From Nectonema munidae (taxonomy: Eukaryota > Nematomorpha > Nectonematoida > Nectonematidae), in assembly GCA_030549495.1 (NCBI GenBank), contig JAUIRK010000893.1, positions 682,001 to 746,000 on the forward strand: 64,000 nucleotides of DNA. Direction: 5' to 3'. Position 1 is the first letter of the stretch. Each line of letters starts with the position of its first letter. The notes below the pieces were generated by a model. It made no database searches. It had not been told where the DNA came from and saw nothing but the letters and a program-made list of their open reading frames with translations. Shown here one piece after another: positions 11,151 through 24,000 of this stretch. The position numbers were made by a program, and so were the translations under genes.

Positions 11151-11967
11151 ACGCTCCCAACTCCTCAACCTTTGTTTTATGTTCAAATTATCATTCTATT
11201 TATATCCCATTTTCTCTTACACTAAATCAATTAAGACATTCCTTTATCATTTTGAGTTTGATATATTAAATTGCTCAGAATATATTGATTTTTTGAAATT
11301 TAAATCGCAATTTATCACGTTACAAAATTTTTATATTTTAATTGGACTAAGACTAACGCGGGTAGAAGTGACCATTTATCGTTTGAAGATATGCCTATCT
11401 ATGGATGGTAATCGTATGACTGTTTTTAGCATGGCTGTTATTCAAAGCTTCATAGTGCGTTCAAATGGATCTTTTAATGATTTCATCATTATAATATATT
11501 TAATCATACAAATGTATTACAAAGTTTTTGTAATGAAAGTTTACAAGCCTTCACTTTCCTAGATTTTGAAGTGAGAAAAAGCGTAATTTAATTATCACAT
11601 CTCTAATACTTCGTATCTTTTTTTAAGCGAGAAACCCCTTCCTTGACCTACTTTTCTCTCCATTTGTTTTCATAAGAGATAAAGTGATGATGCACTGAGC
11701 TTTGTCTATGTACCCAGCTTCCAAATTACTTTTTGCTTTATCATTTATCTTATTGCGGGAAAAACTTTCTTAAATACCCTTGTTACACTTCCTTTCAATG
11801 GGTTCAGAAATTCGTTTGTTTATTCAGTTCTTTCAATTCCAATCAAAATCTCTTGTGCCTTCTTTTGTAAAGAAGGTGCGATATTTGCTATGTAATTCTT
11901 CTCAACGACTTTAGTGCGATTGATGCTTCTTAATTTTTTAATCCTGTGATATGTTTATCATTTAGAG

Positions 11968-12080
11968 ATGAATTGTAAAATGGCAGCACCCATTCAAAAT
12001 TTTAAACACGCTCAAAATTACAATTTTTTGGAGTTGAATGCGATTCATTCTTGTGAAATTCAACTTCTTGACGAGATTAG
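11968..12080 (+). CDS. FCHSD-like exon 1 (start codon, F-BAR helix 1)
   Basis: ATG at 11968; a second in-frame ATG at 11980 is an alternative start. It encodes KHAQNYNFLELNAIHSCEIQ and LLDEIR, which fits the 'LQAKHQAECDLLEDMR' start of FCHSD2. The donor gtatat at 12081 leaves phase 2, and the next exon's A completes AGA (Arg). An acceptor-like tttag just before 11968 suggests that a 5' UTR exon may lie upstream. Confidence 0.75.
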
Positions 12081-15000
12081 GTATATTTTCCTTTTTTATT
12101 TTTTGCATAATTACTTTATAGAAGTGTTAGTGAACTTGTATAAATTATTCACTTAGATGCTCCGAGATTTTTGGTTCTAATCCAGGATACAATCCTTCCA
12201 GGCAGTGGCGGATCCAGAAATTTCTTATGGGGGGGGGGGGGGGGGGGGGCGAAATCTATTTAAATTTTTTGCAATTTTGCTAAAAGTCTTCAGAGAATAC
12301 GACAGCTGTATTATGTCTTTTAGAATCGCTAATTACCTATGTTTTCATATTTTTAACATTATTTTGCCCTGAATAAATTGCAAAAATTTATTTTTTATAC
12401 ATGTAGGGGTATACATTAGTAAGGGTAATTTTAGAAGCCATTTTTCATAGGGGGCCTAGGCCCATGAGCCCCCCCCCCCCCCTGGATCCGCCACTGCTTC
12501 GAGCGATTCACAAGGTTGAAATTTTTAGAAGAAGAGGGGGGGGGGGGTGTCATTTTTTTAATGATTTTTATCTCAAAAATGCTCGGTTTATGTATTCATT
12601 TTTTTATATAAATTATGTTAAAAATAATTCGTAAAATGTCTTTAAACATAAAATTATTGTTATGTAAAAATGCTCTAATGTTGATAACAAGTTGATCCTA
12701 GGGAGAGATCTAAAGCTCAGATCTACCTACGCCTCCAAGTTTCAAACTTCCCTAGAAATAATCTTTATGATTCCTACCTTTTTCCTGTGATTTTTTTGCG
12801 AATCCTACTCCCATTCCATTTCTTTATAATTTGACAACCGCGACTCACTTTAAAATATGTAAGGATTCCTTCCCATGTTTATATACATAATATCGACCAC
12901 CAAACGGATATATAATTGTAGTGTTACTTAAAAATGCGAATGTAAGCCAAATAGAGAAATACCCACTCCGGTTATCAACACTGTAATACACCGTAAGAAT
13001 AAGCTTGTGCACTTTGCTAAATTCAGAGTTCAAATTGTGAAAGTAGGCGATCGTGATCCATACCACCTGTCCAGCTATGAAAGATTATTCTTCTCTTGGA
13101 TGCAATAACGACAACAAAAAATTCAGTGCATGGCATTAAAATGGGAAATTATAAGGATTCAATTGGGGTTGTTTAAATTGTACAACCCAGAAAATTAATA
13201 ATTTTTTAGATCAATAAACATATTATGCTCTTTTCAACAGAATTTGAAATAAGTATTGTGAGACCATACCATAACCCAGTGATTCCCAACTGATGGGCCG
13301 CGGCACATAGGTTTGCCGTAAGATTCGTTGAAGGATGCCTCCATATTTATTATTACATTACACATATTACTCTGTTGAGGTTAAAATGATTTTTCTTCCT
13401 TAGCTCTCCACACAAGCACTTGCATATGTTAAAATTTTACTATTGTTATAGTAATCATTATGTTTTATAATGAAATTGTAAAAATTTCTCATAGTCGTTT
13501 GTCTTATGAATCATGATCGATCTCAATAAGTATAGATAGTTTTTATTTTTCCCAAAATTTTGGCAATAAATTTGTATCGTTTATCAGTATTTTCTTTCAT
13601 ATCTCTCTTATATTTTTACTAATGCTTTTTTATAGTTATTTTGTTAAGTTATATTTGTGCAAATATTTTAATATAATAAAAAATTGCTAAAATATTAGAT
13701 TTTTTCAAATATCGCAACATTCAGCAAAAGTGCTTCAGTGCGAAAAGGAGGTTGGGAACCACGTCTCGGCCTAATCTCATTCCAAGTGGAACGAATTGTC
13801 TATGGGCCTCATAATAATTTGGACATTGCATAGCGACTTCTTCTTAACAATAATTTCACCTTTAAAGTCATCTAATGAATTATTTTTACATAACTTATAA
13901 AAAGTGAATACATTGGTCCAAAATTTCTGACAGTTAAAATCATTTAAAAAAGTTCACCCTCTAAAAGTCAACGATATGCCCCATGTTTAAAACTTAGACC
14001 TTTTTAAAAGAATTTCTTTCCATCAGAACTTTTTTTTCAATTTCATTTTAAAATTCTTGAAAAAATGAATTTTAAAATTCAAATCAGCCTATTAACAAAA
14101 TACGAACGCACAATTTTTAAACTCCAATTTGATGTGTTTCATAATGGTGGAATGAAAATAAAAATAGTACATATCTTTAATATCTATATATATCACTCAG
14201 CGATATTTAATAATTCTTTTCTCAATATATTTTAGAAACTTTTTGAGATTGAAGGCGAGTCTAATGCAAGAATATTCGATGGTAACTCTTACTTTAAAAT
14301 GTCATATGAAATACACAGGCTGGATGTTTCCTTCTAGACATCACGATTCTCTTCAAATCTCATTTATTGTACCCTTAACGTTTTTATAAATTTGCAGAGT
14401 AAAACTAAGAAATCATATGGCGTTAAGTCATCCTAAAAAAATACATTACACATATTGCCAAAAAATTTGTTTTTTTAATACTAAGCAAATTCCAATTTAA
14501 TATTGAATATATAGGCAGCATTATGTTCCATAATGCTTTATGAAGTTTACACGATATCCTCTGTGGATAGATCTTAGTCTTTCTCGTGCCACACCATGTC
14601 TCAATGTCCGTCCACAAATTGAAAAATTCTATTTTAAACTTTAAACTCAAATGCTCAATTTCTTTCATGGTTAAGGCAACGCTATAATCTTGCAAAAATG
14701 AGATCCCACGATGACTTCTTTCAATAATAATTGAAATAAAAATTTAAACTACGTTCACTCTTTTCTCTGTGTCATAAAATTGAAATGTTTCGTTGTTGCT
14801 CCTTTTTCAATGTGAAGTCGTAGGCATTGCAATTTTATTTATTTTTTATTTCTTGTATAACTTTTCTTATTTTTCGTTTCTTCTACTTTTACTACTACGG
14901 TACTATATGTACACATTGTCGGTTTCCATTGTCTCGCAATTCTATAACCCTATTTCTTCTTTGATTCAAACTAAAATTCAAGTTTCAAAAATGCACTTAT

Positions 15001-18000
15001 TTTTCATTTCTTTCAATAATTTGAATCTAAAACTACTTTTTTTATCTTCCCAAAAATCATAGACTCCTTTAATTAGAAGGACTAGTTTCCTCTATGCTCT
15101 GTGTCTGGAATTTGGATCCCAAGTTCCAATTTCGCTCCATCACTATTTTCTATCAAGTTTTTTTTTCCAATTTTAACCCATTAAGAAATCAGAGGATATC
15201 TAAAAAAACGCAGACGATTTCTATTCAAAGTCATTGAAAAAAGCAGACGAAGATGAAATTACTTATGTTGCCAAATGGGAGCATTGGGACTTAATGGGTT
15301 AAGATGTTCTTATACGACCCCTGAATTTCTTTACGGGTATTTTTGGAAGCAAATAATTAATTCATTCTAAATAACTTTTTTTTTGTATTTTTTCGCTCTT
15401 TTTATTTTTTCTACTTCAATGTGAGCTTTTAATATATTCAATATAATTTAAGTTATTTCTGCTGTAAATTTCAATCGTATCATTTTATAGCCGGATTTTT
15501 ATGTTATTCACCAAAAAACCGAGTTTTGGGCAAATTCGAACACTGTGAGAAACTCTCGTCAACCATAAATATACTGGGCTGTAGCCAAGGATAGCCAAGA
15601 GGAGGCTCTAGCCAACCTCTCTCCCCCCCCCCCCCCCTAAAATTTTTAAAATTAATTACATATCTAAAAGAATTATATAACTTACACAAATTTTGTGAAA
15701 TTACACCAATCATTATGCTCTCCCACAGTCTTTTCTACATATGACGTATGAAATAAATATGAATGTAGAGATGTAATAATGGGATACTGAGATTTCGCAA
15801 CCCTCTTCCTAACATACATATTTTTTGCCCCTCCTAAATTTTTTCTTGCTACGTTCTTTAGTACTATAATTTCACAAAATGAAAGGATAACGACACAACA
15901 TTTTAATAAAAAAAGTATCCCGAAGACCTTATATATCAACTTAATTAATAAAAAAAATGAGATTTTAGAAGCTTGGAAGTCATTTTGATGAAGAATAGGA
16001 AAGTCGAACATATTTCTTAATTATTCTTTCGTGATAATAATAATAATAAGGAATTTGCAAATCTATTAATTACGTTTGTCTTCTTTTTTTCAGAGTTTGA
16101 GCAAGTTAATCAACAATTTTATCAAAAGATCCCACTACAAATTTTCAAAGAAAAGCAAAAGAAATGACACAGATGATTTTAAGTAGAGTATTAATTTTTG
16201 CTTCACTATTTTCATCCCCGTAAAATGCCTATTCTTTCGCTGAACTCACATATTCTTTGTTAAGCGAATGCACAAGAGCGATTCATTTCTCTTTATTTTT
16301 AGTTGTCTCGTTTGACTTTACTTGTTTAAATAAAATATCGATTTTTTCGGCATATAAAGTTCGATTTCTGTACAAATCTTCAAAAGGAAATATTTGACTT
16401 TTGTTAGTGTGAATCACTTAGCTCATTATTAAAAATCGCGTATGCTCTGAATTATAATGATTTTTTCATTATGATCAGATCCTTGAATCCCCTCTGCTAT
16501 GCGTTTGAAGAAAATGCTCAATTGTGAGAATAATAATGGCCGCCTTTAATCTTTTAATCTATTAGATCTCATTATTATTGCAGTTGCTTTATTTCCCATA
16601 TTTTGAGATCATCTTTTATAGCCTACAGAGAATATGCATGGAGATTTCTAGACTAATTTTCTTTTCCATTGCTTAATTTCATTAATGTGTAATACTAAGC
16701 AGTGGCTCTTAAAATAAACGATTCTTTTTTTTATTAGTGATGGGACAATACTAAAGTTTCGTAGGATTCCGATCACAATGCCGATTCTTAAAAAAATACA
16801 CGATGCCGTTTTTTTTATTTGGAAACTTTATATTTTTCACTAATCTCCCAAGATTCATTCAAAGAAAAATTCTTCTTTTGGGAAGAGAAGAAAGTTGTGA
16901 TAGGCAATCACTTATTGATTTTCAATCATGTTTGTTTAATTTCGCAAGAACGGAATTTAGCGAGAATTTAAATTCTCGAATAAAAAGAACCCTAAAATTT
17001 TAAATACAATGTCATAAAAAATTAAACTTCTTTTACTTGTTGAGCACTTGATATCGAAATTAGAGTGATTTTAAATTTATATAAGAACCATTTTAAATAT
17101 CATAAAAAATCTCAAAAACTTCAAAAGCTGGAAATTAAGTTCCGGAATTTAAATTAAAAGAAATTAAATTCCTCACGAAAATTTTTTACTTTATAGTATT
17201 TTTGTATACGCGAACACTGCATTAACGAGAATTCTATGAAAGTGTTAGAGAGTTAATTAATAAGTCAGCTAAATTAAGTTAATTTTGTGTATCTGTCAAA
17301 AAGAATCATCATAATATATTTGCATTTTGTTCATGGAATATAAATGGCTATTCCCTTTTGAGTTAAAGGTGTGCGATAATATTTAATTCCACGATAATCT
17401 TATCAAAGGGAAAGAATTTTGCAAATTCAAAAAAGTTGAAGTCTAATGCATAAAGCATCTTCATTCCTTTTTAAAAAAAATTTGCTTATCATCGACACAA
17501 TAAATGGTAATTTGAACTACATTCGAAAAAAGTTGTGGTGAAGGATCAAGTTTTCGGAATATGGGATAAAGTTTAAGATTCGCTCATACTAGTGATTATT
17601 ATCTAGAATAATTGTCTCGAAAGATTGTTTACGTCATAAGGAATCAAGCGATTTTTGTTTTTAAGGTCGATGGCGTCTTCTAAATTTTTGCCTCCGCGGG
17701 AGTATTCTTCATCGCCAATTTATCGAAGCCAATCAGGCTCGTCTTTTCGAAGGATGACTAAAGCATAAGATGAAAATTTTTGGTTAGAATTCATATAAGT
17801 AATGCTATATTTATAGTGGTTTTATGTACAAGGTACAGAATGGGAGACTTGTGAAGCTAAGATATTGAGTGTCAAAGACAACTTTTCTCGAACAGCCTAC
17901 AATCCATCATAAAGAAAGGAATAAGAACGGAAAAGAAATAAACATGAGAAAGAGCGTAACTGCTCTAAAAGCCAAAGCCCTGCGAGAGAGGTTGAGATGG

Positions 18001-21000
18001 AGGTTGCGAAAATATAGAAAGTGAAAAGGTAGCATACGTAGTCAGAAGTGTACGCAATGAGGTATCGATTGATCTCGGATTCTTCTAACTAACGTTCTCG
18101 CCGCTAACAAAGACACAAATGTTGCCTCTCTTAATATCCAACACTCAATATTTTTAATCAGGACCATGTATAATGTATTTATCCAGATTTACTACTTTTC
18201 TATGAGCAACTAATTATCAGAATGTTTTAAAATGTATTTGTATACTTATTTATCAGTTAGACCAAGATAACACACAATAATTTTATTACATTTTCACATA
18301 CATAAAAACATAATTTTTTGTTTATATCTAGTTTATCTTGAGCAAATTAAATAACATTTAGTTTCTTTATGTATAATTTTATATCTTTCTAGATCTAATC
18401 TTTTATCTTTAAAAATAAACACGTTTACACATCAGCTACATTAAATTATTTTTTGAAAGTACGAACAAAATAAGTTTATATGCAGCATCTTCAACATTAG
18501 TCAAAATTGATAAATTTTATTGATATCTTTTTCTTTCAAATTTAACAGCCTCTACTAATACTTGCTTTTGGTCAATAATTAAAATTTATTCTCCTTTTCA
18601 AACGGTAAACCCGTATTCCTAAGAAAAATGTATCCACATTTATGAAGTTTTATTTCAATGTATACACAATATTGTATTCAGTATGTAAATTATTGACCTT
18701 GTTTCTTCATCGGAACTGAATATTTTGCTGCTCTTTAAAAATTTTCATAAATTTGAACTGAAATGAAATTATTTTTAATATAAAAGACATTGTTGAAAGT
18801 TTGAATATTTGCTCACTTTAGCAACCCGATCAAGTTTTGGATAACTTTTTTGCAAAATGAAAGGCACATAAATACAACTTACAAAGAAACACATCACACA
18901 TTTTTATCCCAAGTCAACAAGTTGAAAGATTTGAAAACTAAAAAAAATATTTCCTTCAAAAAGGTTCTTCCCCCCACTCGTAGTGTCAGTATCTCCTTTG
19001 CTTACCGCCATTTTGTTTAGAGCATCTCACTGTATACAAAGATAAGCACGGGCATATTCTCGTCCCACGATGCGCCAACCAAAAAGGATAAGTATTATAG
19101 CTTATGTTCAAAAAAGATTTGCTCTGCAACGAGCGCACTTCCTCTATATTTGTCGAAGACGTTTTCCTCTTTTGAAATCGCCAAAAAAGACGATGTATTC
19201 TCATATACCTTTCACGAGCCACAGGATCGATTTACATCCAATTTGTATGCTATTGAAACAAATGCTAAATGTGAGTATTTTTTAAATAGCTTCTCCTTTA
19301 ACTTATTCGAAGTAAGCTTTATTTATTTGTTTGTAATTCAAAGTATTTTTCTTATTTTTTAAATCCTGATAAGCTATGATTTACTCCCTTTGAATTAAAA
19401 ATGTAATTTAAATATATTGATTTTGTAATTCACACAATTATTAAATTATTTTCGATTTTCTAATAGGATCGTGTATAAATCATAGAAATTGGCTTTTAAA
19501 AAATTTTCATGTACTAAAATCGCTACACTTTGAAAATTTGCCCTTCTAAGTTTTCACGTTGCAATAATAAAAGAAAAATGTTAAGCGATAAATGACGAAC
19601 CAATATTTATGTTTAGTGAAAAATTTTAATGTGACATACATTCTATTAACAAGTTTGAAATACATAGATCTTTGTAAAAAAGCTGTTTATTAAATTTTAC
19701 ATCTATCCTATGATAAAAGGCGATATGAAAAAGACCTAGTTAAAAGAACTAGTTAACTGACTACTTATCCATCCTACTTGTTATAACTCGAGATGATTTA
19801 GTAGTCTTATATCTTCTAAATATCCTGATTTGTGCATGAAAGGATTGAACGATTCACTTTAATAAACAGTATGAAAAGATGATAACAACTAAGCTTACTA
19901 ATATTGAAGGTGAGAGTAAGGGTATGAAGAAAGAAAGTGTAGAGGAGAAAGGGGGTTGCGTTCATTTTTGCGCTACCTTGTCAATCATTTGGAACGTCTT
20001 TATGATACTTCAATCAGCATAATATGAATAAATATGCTCTCCTTTAACTTTTAGCATAAGATAATTTGTGATAAAAATGGAGATAAACGAGTTCATGAAT
20101 GAAAACGCATCCTTCTTCTTTTTGTTCTCTTAATATTCTCTTTTGTTTCGTTTTTTAATGTTCTGGGTAATACTCTCTTCCATGCAACGAGCAGTGAAGA
20201 TAATTCAGTTTGTGTTGTGAAGCAGAGGTGTCAAAGAGTTGATCGGTAAAAAATCCCTGGGAATTCTGAATTTTTTCAAAAAAAAACTACAATTTATATT
20301 CACATTCTACTACATATGTTGAAAAATGTATTTTCTTGGTAATATTTCTTAGATGTTAACTTTGCTTCTAATTAAATACTTGTAGGAAATAACGCTAATT
20401 AAACGGTTCGCCGACAAATCGGCTACTAATATCAATACATTTAAAGATCGAATTGTCTTGATGCCGATTTCAAATGATTCCGATTGAACAGCATATGAAA
20501 AGAAATCATGTTTAACTTATGAATCTGTCGAATTTTTTGCAAATTAAATCCTATTAAAAATTGCAATTCGTGTTATATACCATATATGATATCAAATGAT
20601 CCGTCATGTAGCTATTATAAACATAGATGGAGCCTCGCACAAAATTATTTTGTCATACTACAGCATGCGCAGCTCGTTTTATTATTCATCAATTTTTTTT
20701 ATAAAAGAATCAATATTCGTAATACTGATTAATTATTATTCTATTTTGACGATGATTTTTCAATATATTTCATACTTCATTTTATGACATGCTTTTGAAT
20801 TCATTGAACACGCTACAAATGTAGTTTGGTACTCTTTTGAGTTAACTTTTTTAGTGGATTCATTTGAACTAAAGTGTAAAATTAGAATATTTAAAATGTA
20901 TTTTATTCAAGAAATGAATCTGCCATGTGAGATATTTTACAATGATTTTTTATGAAAAAATTAATTATCTACCCATATCATTTATTTACAAATCATTTTA

Positions 21001-24000
21001 AAAATTATTTCTATAAAATTATTATCGATAAAACTTACTCTGTTGTAAATGACGCCTGTATTGCTTGACTATTCCTTGAATTTGAAATTTTTGCTTTTAA
21101 CACACGAAGCAATTTTCTTTTCGAAAGTAGATCCTTGATCAACTGTTTTGGCGCTGCTGCTCTTCAATGTCTAATTACCTTTCTTCATACATGAATTGAG
21201 AATGAAAATGGATTAATTGATTGAGTGTAAGGGATTAAAAAATAGGAAAAATATTTAATATCATTTCCATTAATAACTTTTTATTTCTTAGAATTTGAAT
21301 AATGAATTTTACTCAGAGCTTTTAAACGTCTTAGCCAACTTACAGAGCATTTTTGCAGCCTTTTTCACAGATTTAGCCAAAATGTCTCAACAATCAAAGT
21401 CTTTAATCGAAAAAGTATATTTTTTTAAACGTCGGTCGATAGTATCTTGTTTTAACAAGATTTGGGCTAAACGAATATTGAAAGATGAGAACTTTTACAT
21501 TCTATTCCTTACGCTTTTATTTTTTTATTATATATTATAATAACACCAGGCAAATAGTCACCTATTTCTACCCCAAGGTAAAACTGAAAATCTTTCTTTT
21601 AATCATTCGCTGTCACAAGCCAGCAATATTTGTTTGTAATGACTGATTTGATTCCATTTTTGACTACAAGCTTCATTTTTTTGGGAAAAATCCTCTTTTT
21701 ATACATGAATGATTATTATTGTTGTTGATGTCTATTCATTTATTCAGAAAAACAAGTTTCCCAATTGTTGGTAATTTAATTAAAATTTTAATATATCGTC
21801 TTTTTCAACGTATTCAATTCTTCACCAACACTTGAGAGTAATTCCACGTAGCAGGGGATTTTTTTCATTTTTTTAAAACCAGAACAATTGAAGTAAATTT
21901 AGTATCAAATGAAAGCTTACTGTATTACTTAACACAATAGATCTCCAGGATATGATAGTCAAAATTTGGTTTAAAAATTGATATCCAAAAATCAAATGAA
22001 AATGATAAAAAAAATCGAGAAAATTTTAATTTTAATAAAAATAAAGATGCTGTAAAGTGTCAAAATCCTTATTACATTACAATTTAGAAATAAGATAGAA
22101 AAAATCATTAATTTTTTTAATATCAATTTATTTTGATCCAATAAAAATTATCCACATTTTATAATTTCGTAACCAAATAGTCGTTTTACAGGTTTCCTCA
22201 AAAAATAAGCTCTCAAGTATAAGTACAGGTATCAGGATATAATTGCTATTGATTTTGAATGTCTTTATGTGAAAAGTAATTCCGTAATCCAAGCATTTCA
22301 CTTAGTATGGAATAAAAAAGAGCTTATTGCATTCAAAGACGAAATTTGGACGCTTCTTGAGTGATGTTGAATCCTTTGTGAAAATTACGCTTCAAGCTGT
22401 GAAAAGCATGTAATAAAAAGATTGAACGCAGGTAGATAGATAGTCTCTAGGAGAATTTTAGGACACTCCAAGTAGACGCGGCACTCATCTTGTGTTCCCT
22501 ACGGGTCTCCTTACTGACTATTCACCATACAAATCTTCAGAAGACATTTATTTTCGAGTTTTGGTAGTCGACCTCAATTTCAAGTAATGTCTCCAGATTC
22601 TTCATATAAAATAAGGTAGATGTTCAAATTTCCAAAGTGTAAAAAAATTTTCTAACAAATATTAAAATTAAAAATATAGATACGATTCGCTTTCATTTCT
22701 TAAATATATAAGACAAAAGCACATTTTGTACGTATGTCATTTTGTACTTAAACTTGCTATGTTAGGTTCGAAAAAATTTGGTTTAAAAATTTCAAAACTG
22801 GTAGGAAATGTCTGGTATGAAACTTCGTAGCTACGAAATGTCCTGCACCCAAACAAAAAAAAGAACAGAACTATATCGCAGAACTCCCTTTTGCTCATTG
22901 GCTATTGTATATGGGTAGTCACCTAGGATAACTTTTCTTTTTTTTTAGCATATACCCCCAAGAACGCTTCCCCCTGGTTTTGCGTGGGCTCCCAAGCTTG
23001 GCATAATTGTGGGCAATCCTTATGTGTCCTTTGTTTTTCAATGAACATTTTATTCAAATACACTTTTATGTGTATATTTTTCTTATAAATACGCTATTGT
23101 AATATATATTACAAAAACAGTGTGTAACAAATTAAAAAATGTATATTTTTTCTCCATTATGTGTCGCCATTTTGGTTGTCGACATTTTGTCTTTCAGCAT
23201 TTTGACTTCGCACTGGAAACACCAAGTGGAAAATGTGTAATTCCGTAACCCTGGAATTGTTCATTAGCTTTAAATGCATTGAATGACAACGAAAATTCTT
23301 CCTAATATAAATTAAAAGACTATTAATTTTCATTTTAGGAAAATTTTTCAGCCTACAAACTCTTCAACATCAAAAAAATTTTTTCAAGTAAAAATTTCCT
23401 CTCATGTCATCTTCAAGAAGTATTGGGACTTTGCTTATCTATCTTTTCATGATTTTATGCGTCTTATTTTAAGTTTAGTTTGAATGAGTATGAAGACAAT
23501 GACAAATTAAACACCAAAGTCATGGATGCGTTGGACACCAAGAACTTTGATCTTAGAAACGAGCAGCAAAATTACACTTTCCTCCTAGAAAGTGTAAAAG
23601 ATCTTCAAACAGATCTGGAGAATACATCGTGCAATGTAAAAAAATGTTCTTCTTTCTTTTAGGAAATTTTGTCTTTGAAATTACAATTTAGAAAAATCAG
23701 GACAAACAAATAGCTCGTTTAGAAAAAGACTTGGAGAAGTTTAAGTACCTTTTAATACGATCTGAGATAACTCAATTCTGCCTGACAAAACAAATCGAAT
23801 ACATGAAATTGGGTAAGCGCCCTCTTGCCCTCACTCACGTTTAGCTTACTCTCTTCTTTCCGTTTATTTCATTTGTTAGTGCAATCAAAATACTCTCAAC
23901 CTGAAGACATATATTCGCTTTCATCATTTTCAACGTATACTGAAGAGATTGAAGAGTGTGTAAGCGATTTAATATCTTCCTTCTTCTTGTTTAAGCGGTT

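Larger units (their letters stand above)
12081..14235. other. FCHSD-like intron 1
   Basis: Begins gtatat and ends ttttag. It holds a foldback MITE (12203-12496), a partial SINE (about 13048-13120) and a hAT MITE (13277-13763). No further exon is seen. Confidence 0.6.

Noticed and set aside
18986-19222. Minus-strand ORF opposite FCHSD-like exon 4
   Set aside because: It is the antisense shadow of the + strand open frame, and has no recognised domain.
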